Position numbers and translations under genes: made by a program. This document shows, piece by piece, positions 1 through 8,518 of a DNA stretch of 64,000 nucleotides. The DNA is from CAYLXP01 sp964387425. GTDB taxonomy: Bacteria > Verrucomicrobiota > Kiritimatiellia > UBA8416. Location of the stretch: NCBI GenBank assembly GCA_964387425.1, contig CAYLXP010000001.1:57798-121797 (forward strand), in the 5' to 3' direction. Under the pieces are notes generated by a model. The model worked only from the letters and a program-made list of their open reading frames with translations, was not told the DNA's origin and ran no database searches. Every line of letters starts with the position of its first letter. The stretch's first letter is position 1.

Positions 1-4
1 TCTT

Positions 5-60
5 CAGCCTTTCAGTATTTCAGCCTTTCAGCCTTTCAGCCTTTCAGCCTTTCAGCCTTT
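5..60. repeat. 8-bp tandem repeat, seven units of CAGCCTTT
   Basis: Seven consecutive 8-bp units run from 5 to 60. Six are CAGCCTTT and the second is CAGTATTT. The array stops two bases before the stop codon of the minus-strand barrel gene, so it is directly downstream of that gene. If it has an inverted partner arm, as other word repeats in this window do, that arm would lie before base 1. Confidence 0.9.
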
Positions 61-62
61 TC

Positions 63-959
63 TTAGAATGGTCCGCCTATCCCCACCCGCACAAACGTGG
101 CACTGTGGAGATCGATCTCTTTCTCCATGCCGGGGGCGCGGCGCTCAAACTCGATGTTTCGTTCCGACAAGGCACCTATCTCGCCGATCACGCGTAAGTC
201 GTGCGAGAGGGCGTAGCTCGCACCGACGGTTGTGCGGTAAGCTTCCATCGACATCTTCTTGCGATCAAAATCGCCCTTCTCGCGGATCCTATAGGTCGTG
301 CTCTCCCATGCCCATCCGATGTAGGTGCTCCAGACATCATTCCAGTGACAGATCGCCTTGGCTTCAGGAAGCGTAGCTTCGACACGAAGCCAATCCGTGG
401 GGCCCCAGACCAGGCCAATGATCGGCAGGAAGATCCGCTCGAAACCGGGACGAAGCTGCAATCCGACCGTGGCCGAGATCTGCGGGTTAAACGTCATCAC
501 CCCCGCGGCCGACAGCGGTAGAGCAAGAGAGCGGAAATTCAGCTCCTCGATGTCAGAGTAGATACCGGGCGCTGCCCGAACTTGCAGAGCCGAACCGTTT
601 ACGTAGCGCCAGGTCCATCCAACATCTGCAGCCAGAACCACGAGCTGATCCGGCAACTGGATCCGGCCTGAGCTGAAGAAGATCTTGCCATCCAACAGCA
701 GGTTGACGTCTATGTCACCAAGCAGCACGTCCCGGAAATAGCCCATCTCACATGCCCCGTCGAATTCAGCGATACGTGTCTCGCCATGACCACTGAGCCT
801 GCTCTCGGGAACGAAGGACAATCCCAACGAATAGGCCGAGTCCGACGTGTGATCCAGAATCTGACAGGTGGATGAACCCGCGCCCCATGTTGAATCCTGC
901 GCGTGTACCGACGCGATCGCCAAATTGAGCAAAACGAGGCAAACCAGCACTTTATTCAC
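63..959 (-). CDS. putative outer-membrane beta-barrel protein
   Basis: A 298-residue protein with a Sec signal peptide (MNKVLVCLVLLNLAIASVHA, cleavage after residue 20). Alternating hydrophobic strands follow and the C-terminus ends in Phe (GGPF), as in BAM-inserted barrels. The Trp- and Tyr-rich middle and the PGIYSD segment recall DUF6268-type barrels of related phyla, but this is from memory and uncertain. The start is GTG at 957-959, with GGGAG about 8 nt upstream on the minus strand. Nothing shows a substrate, and it could be a structural barrel or a small-molecule channel. It appears monocistronic; the next gene upstream is the oppositely oriented tRNA-Ala. Confidence 0.7.
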   Translation of the reverse strand: MNKVLVCLVLLNLAIASVHAQDSTWGAGSSTCQILDHTSDSAYSLGLSFVPESRLSGHGETRIAEFDGACEMGYFRDVLLGDIDVNLLLDGKIFFSSGRIQLPDQLVVLAADVGWTWRYVNGSALQVRAAPGIYSDIEELNFRSLALPLSAAGVMTFNPQISATVGLQLRPGFERIFLPIIGLVWGPTDWLRVEATLPEAKAICHWNDVWSTYIGWAWESTTYRIREKGDFDRKKMSMEAYRTTVGASYALSHDLRVIGEIGALSERNIEFERRAPGMEKEIDLHSATFVRVGIGGPF

Positions 960-1124
960 TTCACGTCTCCCGGGTTGAAACTCAGCCCCCTTAATGGGGC
1001 TTTAACATCTGCACAGAGCATAGAGAGCGAACACGTGTGGACGCAAGAGCGATTCCTGTCGGGGGTGAGAAATAGGGAGGTCGCGCTCGTGAAGCCATCG
1101 AACAGTGCTCTTGCCGCAAAGTGC

Positions 1125-1154
1125 TTGAAAGCCAACGGCCAATAGTGCTAGCTT
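1125..1154 (+). promoter_or_regulatory. candidate sigma-70 promoter of tRNA-Ala
   Basis: TTGAAA at 1125-1130 and TAGCTT at 1149-1154 are separated by 18 bp. A TG two bases before the -10 box gives an extended -10 (TGCTAGCTT). Transcription would start near 1161, about 12 bp before the tRNA. This is motif evidence only. Confidence 0.5.
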
Positions 1155-1172
1155 CTCATTCCTTTCTGATGG

Positions 1173-1248
1173 GGGGGTATAGCTCAGTTGGTAGAGCGTC
1201 GCGTTCGCAATGCGAAGGCCAGGGGTTCGAATCCCCTTACCTCCACCA
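1173..1248 (+). tRNA. tRNA-Ala (anticodon CGC)
   Basis: A 76-nt cloverleaf. The acceptor arm GGGGGTA pairs with TACCTCC, then discriminator A and an encoded CCA at 1246-1248. The acceptor contains a G3-U70 wobble pair, the main alanine identity element. The anticodon loop is TTCGCAA with CGC at 1206-1208. The T arm is AGGGG-TTCGAAT-CCCCT. The seven-G run at 1171-1177 leaves the exact 5' end open by two bases, but pairing fixes it at 1173. Confidence 0.95.
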
Positions 1249-1414
1249 GACTTCGCCTTCGCTTCGCTCCTGGCTCCGTCTGGCTTCGCCGGATCAACAT
1301 TAAGTGGTCACTCCCACATTCCCTGAGCCGGATTCTTCTTGTAAGGAAACGCAGGGTGATGCGATTTACTTAAAGCACAGGAGCGACATACTAGATCAGG
1401 AAAGGAGCGGCACG

Positions 1415-2032
1415 ATGAAGACGCTTGTTGTTAGCTATCTCCCTCGCGGGGAACGATCCCACACACGCAAACTGCTTGATGCATTCCGCGAAGTCGCCGA
1501 CGGGGCTGAGATCGAGTATCTCGACCTCCTTGAGGATACTCCTGAGCTGCTGGATGCGCAGCGCGTCCAGGCCTATATCCGCCGCAACTACCTTGGGGAA
1601 GAGCTCGGTGACGAGGATACGGATCTCCTGGCGACGATGGATCGTATGACACAGCAGTTCGCCCTCGCGGATGCCGTTGTGCTGGCGTTTCCCATGCACA
1701 ACTTCTCTTTCCCGGCCACGGTGAAAGCGTACTTTGATGGCATCATGCAGAAGGGCAAGACATGGGATGCCGGGCCGGATGGGTACTTTGGCCTGCTGAA
1801 GGGCAAGAAGGCGCTGGTGCTGATGGCTTCAGGCGGTATCTACGAAGGAGATTTCGCTCCCTACGAGCACGCGCTCAGCCTTGCGCGGGTAGAATTCGGC
1901 TTCATGGGCTTCGAGGACGTGCGGACAGTTACCGCGGCCGGCATGAATTTCCTGCCGCCGGAGCAGGCAGAGCAGGCCGTCGCTAATGCACAGATAGAGG
2001 CGAGAGCGGTTGCGGAAGACTGGTACAGGTAG
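1415..2032 (+). CDS. FMN-dependent NADH-azoreductase family protein (flavodoxin-like fold)
   Basis: A 205-residue cytoplasmic flavoprotein of the AzoR/NQO type. It resembles E. coli AzoR in its PMHNFSFPATVKAYFDGI segment (AzoR has PMYNFNI...LKNYFD), in the glycine-rich GLLKGKKALVL strand and SGGIYEGD loop (AzoR KKAIVI...SRGGI), and in length. Members reduce quinones or azo compounds with NAD(P)H through bound FMN. ATG at 1415 is chosen over an upstream in-frame start because AAAGGAG lies at 1401-1407. The first residues MKTLVVSY form the expected first beta strand. The gene stands alone behind tRNA-Ala, and the physiological substrate is unknown. Confidence 0.85.
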   Translation: MKTLVVSYLPRGERSHTRKLLDAFREVADGAEIEYLDLLEDTPELLDAQRVQAYIRRNYLGEELGDEDTDLLATMDRMTQQFALADAVVLAFPMHNFSFPATVKAYFDGIMQKGKTWDAGPDGYFGLLKGKKALVLMASGGIYEGDFAPYEHALSLARVEFGFMGFEDVRTVTAAGMNFLPPEQAEQAVANAQIEARAVAEDWYR

Positions 2033-2062
2033 TCTGAAACCCCAAAGGCGAACGTCCAACAA

Positions 2063-2200
2063 CATTGAACACTGAACATCGAAGTGTGGAGCTTCCGCCT
2101 ACACTACGCTCCGGCGTGACATGTCACACCGTAGATCTCGCCAAGGTAAATGCGGTCCTTTTCCAATGACTATTGACCAATGACCGCTGACCAATCACCG
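2063..2200. repeat. intergenic word repeats (CATTGAACACTGAACATCGAA and CCAATGAC types)
   Basis: The gap downstream of the azoreductase gene contains two quasi-tandem blocks. One near 2069-2088 repeats TGAACA-like words. The other, at 2163-2198, repeats CCAATGAC, GACCAATGAC and GACCAATCAC. GACCAATGAC words recur near 39.1 kb and 52.3 kb. No gene is visible in this stretch. Confidence 0.6.
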
Positions 2201-2210
2201 GCCGAAGGCC

Positions 2211-2579
2211 CTACTGCCCCTGGACAATCACGGTGCTGGCAATCCAGCCCTGGCTATCCTGGACACGAACGGTATTGACGCCGACCTGGTTGGCCGCCGG
2301 GGTGTACGTGACAATGCGGCTTTCCGCATCATTTCCGGAGAGCGCACCTAGAGCGGCGGCACTCATGGTCCAGGCAAACGGACTGATGCCACCCACAATA
2401 TTCAGTGTAACCTGGGTGTTGGTTCCCATGTTAAAGGCGCTTGGATCGATACGGAACTCCACCCCGTTGTCCGCCGCACCTTCGACTTCAGAGTTATTCT
2501 TCTCGCAGCCAACGCTCAGCCAGAGCACGACCATGGCCACACCTGCCGCACACAAGAGATAGCGGTTCAGAAGTTGCAT
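2211..2579 (-). CDS. putative lipoprotein with Ig-like domain
   Basis: A 122-residue protein. The hydrophobic N-terminus ends in a lipobox (LSVGC), so it should be lipidated at Cys25 and anchored in a membrane facing the periplasm. The mature part reads like one small beta-sandwich: FNMGTNTQVTLNIVGG, then ISPFAWTM, and a closing NTVRVQDSQGWIASTVIV strand pair. That pattern is common in bacterial Ig-like and cadherin-like repeats. Its start lies inside the end of the upstream barrel gene (13-bp overlap), so the two are translationally coupled. It is third in a three-gene minus-strand operon. Specific function is unknown. Confidence 0.65.
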   Translation of the reverse strand: MQLLNRYLLCAAGVAMVVLWLSVGCEKNNSEVEGAADNGVEFRIDPSAFNMGTNTQVTLNIVGGISPFAWTMSAAALGALSGNDAESRIVTYTPAANQVGVNTVRVQDSQGWIASTVIVQGQ

Positions 2580-3295
2580 CGGACACCAGCCCCCACGGTT
2601 CGATCGTTGTCACCATAGAACGTTCCCGAGATCCCGAAAATCCAGGAATCGAAGAACATCCAATCTGCACCGACCACGAATCCGAAATCGCGATTGCCCT
2701 CAAACTCGGCATCGCCAAAATCACCCTCGACGTCGGAGTAACAGACACCACTGAAGAACGAGGTGTAGGCCGGACCGTAAGGCAGGCGGCTATTGCCGCG
2801 GATGTGGCTGGCCGTATAACGCACGGTCGGGGTGACACGTGTCTCCTCCCACGAGAAGTCCGCGTCGCGGAGATTGGACTCGGTTGACTCGCGGGCAGCC
2901 CTAACATTCAATCCCAACGTATGGGTCTTGCCGAGAACCGGCGACTGTCGGAGAATGTGTTGCCAAACGGCAACATCGACCCCGTAAGTCCATGAGAAGC
3001 CGCCCTCCCCTTCACTCTGCGGGAGCTCGGCCTTGCTCCAGCCGGCCTCCACGAAGAAATGGATGGGAGAAATCAAGGTGAGACCAAACTGGGCCGTCGT
3101 GCGCAACAGGTCCACGTCGAGGATATCTCCGTCAGACACGAATTCGCGGCGAGCCAGGTCCGCCCGGACACCCGCGGTCCACCCCTGCCCTACCGTCGAC
3201 TCAATTAACGCCCCATCCGTAACCAGAATGCCTTCTGCAGAAAGCTGAGCTGCCAAAGCCAGCCAAACCGCCAGTACCGTCCACGATCGTAGCAT
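2567..3295 (-). CDS. putative outer-membrane beta-barrel protein
   Basis: A 242-residue secreted protein. The signal peptide ends at QLSA-EG (about residue 20). Amphipathic strands rich in Trp, Tyr and Phe follow (HFFVEAGWSK, SWTYGVDVAVW, FGFVVGADWMFFDSW), and the C-terminus is RCNF, a terminal Phe typical of barrels. ATG at 3295 has GGGGAG 6 to 7 nt upstream. It overlaps the downstream lipoprotein gene and follows the coiled-coil gene by 17 bp, so the three probably form one envelope operon. Ligand or enzymatic role cannot be read from the sequence. Confidence 0.68.
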   Translation of the reverse strand: MLRSWTVLAVWLALAAQLSAEGILVTDGALIESTVGQGWTAGVRADLARREFVSDGDILDVDLLRTTAQFGLTLISPIHFFVEAGWSKAELPQSEGEGGFSWTYGVDVAVWQHILRQSPVLGKTHTLGLNVRAARESTESNLRDADFSWEETRVTPTVRYTASHIRGNSRLPYGPAYTSFFSGVCYSDVEGDFGDAEFEGNRDFGFVVGADWMFFDSWIFGISGTFYGDNDRTVGAGVRCNF

Positions 3296-3312
3296 CTGTC
3301 TCCCCGTCCCTC

Positions 3313-3858
3313 TTACAGCAATTCGGCAAGACGACTTCGCGCCTCTTCGGCCTGTTCGCTCGCCGCCTGCTGCTGTTTCTCATCCGCCCCATTAGATTCG
3401 CTAAAGGCTTCTTCGGCCGATTCGAAACTCCCAACGGCCTGGGTCAAGGCCAGCCTGGCCGACTCCCTGGCCGACGTCGATAGGGTCTCGGCGTTCTCCT
3501 GCTGGTCGGTATCCTTCAGCGTGCCGTAGACATCCGCCGCATGCGACCAGTTGTCGGCGGCCTTTTCGTAGTGAATCGCGGCAGCCATCTCGAGCTTCCC
3601 CGCGCGCAGCTCTGCCTTGCCGGCGCGCTTCATGTTGGCGCGGCGCTCGGCCTCATAGAGATACTCGCGGTCACGATAGCCGGCTGCGGAATCGAGCAAC
3701 GCCATGGCCTCTTCCTCAAGCGCAATCGCGTTGTCGTTGCGGCTGATGGCAGACCGCTCCCATCCCTCGGCATCATCAACACTGAGGGCTCGACTCGGAA
3801 TGACCAGGGCCTGCAGCGCCAGTAATGCCCCGATGAATACAGCGGTATTGGTACGCAT
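3313..3858 (-). CDS. secreted alpha-helical periplasmic protein
   Basis: A 181-residue protein with a signal peptide (MRTNTAVFIGALLALQALVIPSRA type). The mature chain is almost entirely Ala/Glu/Ser helix, e.g. ALEEEAMALLDSAAGYRDRE, AAAIHYEKAADNWSHAADVY and EEARSRLAELL. It looks like a short TPR-like or coiled-coil bundle; the AAIHYEKAADNW repeat resembles an alpha-SNAP/TPR unit. ATG at 3858 follows GAGGA by 5 nt. It is first gene of the operon with the barrel and lipoprotein genes, so a scaffold or chaperone role for that envelope set is plausible but unproven. Confidence 0.65.
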   Translation of the reverse strand: MRTNTAVFIGALLALQALVIPSRALSVDDAEGWERSAISRNDNAIALEEEAMALLDSAAGYRDREYLYEAERRANMKRAGKAELRAGKLEMAAAIHYEKAADNWSHAADVYGTLKDTDQQENAETLSTSARESARLALTQAVGSFESAEEAFSESNGADEKQQQAASEQAEEARSRLAELL

Positions 3859-4015
3859 TTCGTCCTCAATTCAGACTGTCGCGCCAAGAACCAATAGGTG
3901 AATTTCAGTACGATCATAGTATAGACGCCCCGAACCATGCCTTTCAATAGTGAGATCACTCCTATTTTTCGTGGTCTTTTGGGACGCTCTGGCCCGTTCT
4001 TCAGGGGATTAGGCC

Positions 4016-4082
4016 TTAGGTGTTAGGCGCTAGTGGCTAGAATCGGACAGGAGCAACCTAACGACTAACGCCTAGCTCCTAA
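4016..4082. repeat. inverted pair of quasi-tandem TTAGG-word arms
   Basis: Left arm 4016-4040 repeats words of the form TTAGGNGY/CTAGTGG. The right arm 4058-4082 is its reverse complement at 20 of 25 positions, with a 17-bp spacer. It sits in the 324-bp divergent gap (3859-4182) between the coiled-coil gene and the secretin operon, where I see no other gene. A weak candidate promoter, TTGTGT-N18-TAAAGT, spans 4130-4159. Confidence 0.75.
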
Positions 4083-4182
4083 CCACTGGCTTTTGCGCTG
4101 GCAACAGCGGAAAAGCCTACGGTCAGCTCTTGTGTTTCGCGTGTCAATCAGCCTAAAGTACGCCAAGAGAGGGAGGTAACAA

Positions 4183-6132
4183 TTGATCCGACGACTATCC
4201 ACTCCTATTGCGGGAGCCCTGCTGGCGCTTGTCCTGGCCGGGTGCGTGACGGGAAAAACACCGGCCCCGGATCCCGTGAGCACCACCCCGGCATCGACGC
4301 CCGAGATCGCTCCCGCCCTGCTCCAGGCCCAGCAACTGTTTGAGGAAAAGCGATTTGCCGCCGCATTGACCTCCTATATTGAGGTACGCCGACGCCTGCC
4401 CGAGACCCCCGGCCTGGAAGCGATGCGGCAGAAGATTCTGACCGCCATCGAGGAGGAACGGGTTCAGCAGACTCTCCGGCGCAACGAGCTCTCCCAGCAG
4501 CAGATGGCTACGGAGGCCATGGAGAAGAGCGAAGTCCCCGAGACGTACGGTGCCCAGCGCTTCGTGCGCCGCGTTCTCAAGACACACCGGCGTCCGCCCG
4601 GGGCCATGGAGCAGGTGCTGGCAACGCCGGTCACGATCCACCTCCAGCAAGCCTCGCTATCAGCGTTCATCACGGCCGTCTCACAGGACAGCAAGATCAA
4701 CATCATTGCTGACGCCGGCCTGGGCGCAGGCAAAGCCCTGGATATCCAGGTAGACGAAGTCCCCCTCAGCGATGTCCTCGACTATGTCTCCCGCAACCTG
4801 GGTGTGCGGTTCTACGTGGGCGACAAGCTGATCTGGGCTACCGATGCCAAGACCGCCAAGAACGCACCGCTGGAAACCCGTGTCTATCGGCTCCACAAGG
4901 GCGTTCAGCTTCACGATTCGGACTGGGATGAGGCTAAGGTGGCCAGCAAGAGTCCCAACAGTGACCGAATCGCCATCTCGGCAAGCGCTACCGAGCTTTC
5001 CAACAAGACAACCTACCTGGAAGAGATCATTACCCAGTTTGTGCCCGTGGTGGAGGGCGCCCAGCACCACTTTGATCAGAACACGCATGCGCTCTTCGCC
5101 CGCAACACCCCTGACAACCTTGAGCTGATCGAGGAGATTATCACGACGCTGGACGTCACACCCCCGCAGGTCCTGATCGAGGCCCGTTTCGTCGAGGTCA
5201 CCGTGGCAGACCTACGCGAGCTCGGCATCGACTGGATTCTTGGCTCGCCGCTGGGCGTTACGAAGGAATCGGTGCTCATCAACGGTCAATGGCAGCGCGT
5301 GAACAAGACGGAAATCGATAGCGGCAACATCATCAACTACTCGCCCTACACCTCCGACGCTGACGGACCGTCTCCGCTCGGACCGCAGGGCGCGTTCGGA
5401 CTCGTGCGTGATGGAAACCCATCCACGTCCGATCGTGGCCTGAACATGACCTACCGCGGCATTCTTACTCAGCCCATGTTCCAAGCCGTCCTGCATGCGC
5501 TCGATGTCTCAGGCAAAGGGCACACGCTGTCGGTTCCCCGCGTGACAACCTTGAACAACAATCCAGCCAAGCTACGACATGGCGAAGACCTCCGCTTCTT
5601 CGAGGAATTCCAGGCGCAGGCCTTCACACTGCTCGATGACAACAACAAGCGCTACACGGTAACGGCGCTCATCCCCAAGGGGAAACCGTCACTCGAAGAG
5701 ATGGGCATCACGCTGGTCGCGGTCCCGAGTGTCGGAGCGGACCTGCAGTCGATCAGCCTGCTGCTCAGCCCCGCGATAACCTCGCTGGAGGGCTTCGTCT
5801 CCTACCAGGAGCGCTCGGGAGACAGTTCTTCAGAAGAGCGATTCGTCGATATCGAGCAAGTCGTGGTGAAGCTGCCGATTATCTCGCGGCGCGAAATTCA
5901 GACCAAGGTGGTCGTGGAAAGTGGTGAGACCGTGGTCATGGGCGGCCTCGTCGACACGGTCAAGCAGGAGACCAAGCAGAGCGTCCCGTTCCTGGGGTCG
6001 ATTCCCCTCCTGGGCAAGCTGTTCCAGCGAATGGACATTACCGAACAGAAACGTAATCTCCTGGTGTTCGTGACCGCTACGGTTGTGTCTGAGCGTGGCG
6101 AGAACGTCGTCGCAACCACTACAAGCGAGTAA
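4183..6132 (+). CDS. secretin lipoprotein (GspD/PilQ family)
   Basis: A 649-residue outer-membrane secretin that should form the gated ring through which a pilus or pseudopilus-driven substrate passes. The signal peptide ends in lipobox LVLAGC (Cys21), so it may carry its own lipid anchor. Residues 45-110 are helical (TPR-like). The middle holds N-type ring domains (IHLQQASLSAFITAVSQDS, then VLIEARFVEVTV). The C-terminal secretin domain, about 400-635, has VESGETVVMGGLVD, VPFLGSIPLLGKLF and a closing NLLVFVTATVV. The start is TTG at 4183 with GGGAGG at 4171-4176. It heads a five-gene operon with PilM-PilN, PilO, PilP and ATPase genes. Whether the machine is T4P- or T2SS-like is open. Confidence 0.9.
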   Translation: MIRRLSTPIAGALLALVLAGCVTGKTPAPDPVSTTPASTPEIAPALLQAQQLFEEKRFAAALTSYIEVRRRLPETPGLEAMRQKILTAIEEERVQQTLRRNELSQQQMATEAMEKSEVPETYGAQRFVRRVLKTHRRPPGAMEQVLATPVTIHLQQASLSAFITAVSQDSKINIIADAGLGAGKALDIQVDEVPLSDVLDYVSRNLGVRFYVGDKLIWATDAKTAKNAPLETRVYRLHKGVQLHDSDWDEAKVASKSPNSDRIAISASATELSNKTTYLEEIITQFVPVVEGAQHHFDQNTHALFARNTPDNLELIEEIITTLDVTPPQVLIEARFVEVTVADLRELGIDWILGSPLGVTKESVLINGQWQRVNKTEIDSGNIINYSPYTSDADGPSPLGPQGAFGLVRDGNPSTSDRGLNMTYRGILTQPMFQAVLHALDVSGKGHTLSVPRVTTLNNNPAKLRHGEDLRFFEEFQAQAFTLLDDNNKRYTVTALIPKGKPSLEEMGITLVAVPSVGADLQSISLLLSPAITSLEGFVSYQERSGDSSSEERFVDIEQVVVKLPIISRREIQTKVVVESGETVVMGGLVDTVKQETKQSVPFLGSIPLLGKLFQRMDITEQKRNLLVFVTATVVSERGENVVATTTSE

Positions 6133-6137
6133 GGGCC

Positions 6138-7682
6138 ATGCTGCACTACACGGAGGCCATCGGCCTCGACATTGGCAGTCACGCAGCGAAAGCCGTTCAT
6201 ATTCGGCGACGGTGGGGCCGCGTTAACATCGAGATGGCGGTACGGGTCCGCCTCCCCCAGGATGTTGCGGAGCGACAACGCGTCCTCGAGTCGTTTGTCA
6301 CCAAGAACGGCTGGCGCGGGCTTCCCTGCGTTCTGGCGCCACCTGTTGATGGCGTCATGCTGCAGTCGATTGACGTCGATCCGCAAGACCCCCGCCCCAT
6401 CGCCAGCATTGTCGATCTCGAGATGTCTCAGCTCAGCGGGCTTTCCGAATCCACGACTATTCGTGACTACATTGTCACGCGCGACATTGCAATCCGCCAT
6501 GTCCTGCTGGCCGTAGGACGCGTCGATAGCGTCCAGGCCGCGGTGGACCTCGCGACGGCAGCGGGTCTGCGCCCCGTCCAGGTGACGCCGCAATCCACCG
6601 CTCTCTACAACGTGGTGGCTCGCCAGTGGCGTGGCCCACGCAAATCCAGCTTCATTATCGTAGACGTCGGTCACAGCCGGACAACCGTTGTCGTGGGAAC
6701 CCGAACCCGCCTGCTGGATGCACGGCACATTCCGCTCGGTGGCGCTGCATTCAAACGCGGCCTGCGCGAGCTGGGCACGGAGTCCGGCAGCACAGCCTCC
6801 GCCGAACTGGACCGTTGGATCGATGCGCTCGCCGCGTGCTTGTCTGTCTGCGCGGGTATGGACGGCGACGACAACATCTCGCCACCAGAAGCGATTATTC
6901 TTACCGGCGGCGGGGCTCGGATTGAAGGTCTGCGAGAGCGACTTACCACAAGGTTCGATCAGCCGGTTTCGTTGCTGGGACGTTTTGCAGGCAGGTCGCA
7001 ACTCGAGCATAGCGAACGCATGGCACTTGCCACCGGGCTGGCAATGGCCGGCATGGGAATGGGACGTATCCGTTTGACCCTGCTGCCGGCATCAACGCGC
7101 GAGGCCATCACGCTGCACTCCCAGGCCGCTTACTGGATTGCCAGCGGCATTGGCCTGATCGTGGCAATCCTGACCCTCCTGGCAGGCACGGCTCTCGACC
7201 TGCATCGCACACGAACCAGTCTCACGAACGCCGAGGAGAGGTTGCGCACGCTGACAGATGCCGAGGAGTCACTGGAGTCGCTTCGGCAGCGCAACATCGA
7301 ACTCGAAGACCAGATCAGGCCGTTCACATCGCTCGTGCATAACGGGGATATTCTGCGCACGGCAATCGGCGCTGTTACGCGCGCGCGCCATCCGGACGAT
7401 TGGATAACGCGCATCGCAGATGCAACCTGCTACTTCAACGACCAGGGTGAGCCACCCGAAGGCATAACTGCCTTTGACCAGATCGTCGTTGAGGGGCACA
7501 CCCCGGCCACGGACCTGGCCACGATCCGCGCGATGATTGACACCCTACGTAACAGCCCCGGCATTCTGGATGCAGATCTCCTTGGGGATGATGCCCTGGA
7601 GAGCACAGACGATAGTGCCATCCCCCCGGAACGGGACGATTCCGCAGCTTTTGCTATTGAACTAACCCTGCCAACACCATGA
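6138..7682 (+). CDS. PilM-PilN fusion (actin-like ATPase plus inner-membrane assembly protein, GspL-like)
   Basis: A 514-residue protein. Residues 1-305 are a PilM-type actin-like ATPase: IGLDIGSHAAKAV phosphate-1 loop, FIIVDVGHSRTTVVVG phosphate-2 strand, and IILTGGGARIEGL adenosine motif. Residues 310-317 (RIRLTLLP) correspond to the NLLP segment with which PilN normally binds PilM. A single transmembrane helix (about 331-353) and a coiled coil (355-390) follow, then a periplasmic PilN/GspL-like ferredoxin-type domain. PilM and PilN are therefore fused here. It starts 5 bp after the secretin stop and overlaps the next gene by ATGA. It should link the cytoplasmic motor to the periplasmic ring. 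Confidence 0.85.
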   Translation: MLHYTEAIGLDIGSHAAKAVHIRRRWGRVNIEMAVRVRLPQDVAERQRVLESFVTKNGWRGLPCVLAPPVDGVMLQSIDVDPQDPRPIASIVDLEMSQLSGLSESTTIRDYIVTRDIAIRHVLLAVGRVDSVQAAVDLATAAGLRPVQVTPQSTALYNVVARQWRGPRKSSFIIVDVGHSRTTVVVGTRTRLLDARHIPLGGAAFKRGLRELGTESGSTASAELDRWIDALAACLSVCAGMDGDDNISPPEAIILTGGGARIEGLRERLTTRFDQPVSLLGRFAGRSQLEHSERMALATGLAMAGMGMGRIRLTLLPASTREAITLHSQAAYWIASGIGLIVAILTLLAGTALDLHRTRTSLTNAEERLRTLTDAEESLESLRQRNIELEDQIRPFTSLVHNGDILRTAIGAVTRARHPDDWITRIADATCYFNDQGEPPEGITAFDQIVVEGHTPATDLATIRAMIDTLRNSPGILDADLLGDDALESTDDSAIPPERDDSAAFAIELTLPTP

Positions 7683-8518
7683 GCGTTAACGATCCAATCA
7701 ACGTCGCATCAGCCCGTCACCGCGTTGTGACCATTCTCAGGATCACTGCCGGGTGCATCCTGATTGCGAGTGTAACGCTCTATCACCACGTCCGCGAAAC
7801 ACGGCGCGTGAATGACGACCTGGTCGCCGCGCGTATGGCAATCCGGGCACGCAAGCAACAGTACGTGCAACGGTCGCTCGCAAACCAGATCGCCGAAGCC
7901 GAACAGCGGAACCAGCAACTCGAGCAGGCCTGGGAACAGCACCGCCTCCAGGTGGACACCTTCCACGGTATGCTTCCGGAGCGGGTCCGTGTCGCGGCCG
8001 GAGAGGACGCCCGGATCGACTTCAAGGTAGCGCTCTTCAACGCTCGCGAGACGCTGCAGGCCTTGGCCCAGGAGAGCGGCGTGAAGCTGACCGATGACCT
8101 GGGTATTGCAGAGACCATTGCCACCGAGGATGACACGGAAACACGACTTTGGGAGCTTGGGGCCGTCATTCGCCTCGTGGAACTTCTGATCTCCAGCGGC
8201 GTGGCCACCATCGATACCATTGAAGCCCTGCCTCCGTTCGTTTACGCCGAAGTGCCGGATGAGAACGAGCACACGCTGGCCTTTCCGGTCCGGGTCAGCC
8301 TGCAGTGCTCATATGCGCAGCTCTATCCGCTCCTGTCCGTTCTCTCCCGGGAGGAGTGCTTCTATGCAATCTCTCAGTGTGACATCTCAAGACCCACCAC
8401 GGACAGCAACCACCTGCGTGTACAGCTTGTTTGCAGCGCTTTGCGATTCCTTGTCGGCAGCGCCGATACCCCGGAAACCGAGGGACGATCCTCTCGCAGA
8501 CAAGGAGGTCGAGGATGA
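7679..8518 (+). CDS. PilO-like inner-membrane assembly protein
   Basis: A 279-residue bitopic protein: short cytoplasmic N-terminus, one transmembrane helix (about 14-34, VVTILRITAGCILIASVTLY), a periplasmic coiled coil (about 40-95, Gln/Glu/Arg rich), then a globular alpha/beta domain. Size, topology and position directly after PilM-PilN match PilO/GspM. Sequence similarity alone would not settle the family. ATG at 7679 overlaps the previous TGA (ATGA), indicating translational coupling. It likely pairs with the PilN part of the upstream protein to form the alignment complex. Confidence 0.7.
   Translation: MSVNDPINVASARHRVVTILRITAGCILIASVTLYHHVRETRRVNDDLVAARMAIRARKQQYVQRSLANQIAEAEQRNQQLEQAWEQHRLQVDTFHGMLPERVRVAAGEDARIDFKVALFNARETLQALAQESGVKLTDDLGIAETIATEDDTETRLWELGAVIRLVELLISSGVATIDTIEALPPFVYAEVPDENEHTLAFPVRVSLQCSYAQLYPLLSVLSREECFYAISQCDISRPTTDSNHLRVQLVCSALRFLVGSADTPETEGRSSRRQGGRG

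Noticed and set aside
5..60. Possible CRISPR array
   Set aside because: Units are 8 bp with no spacers and there are no cas genes.
5898..7010. A 370-codon open frame on the minus strand
   Set aside because: Antisense to the end of the secretin and the PilM domain; no motif support.
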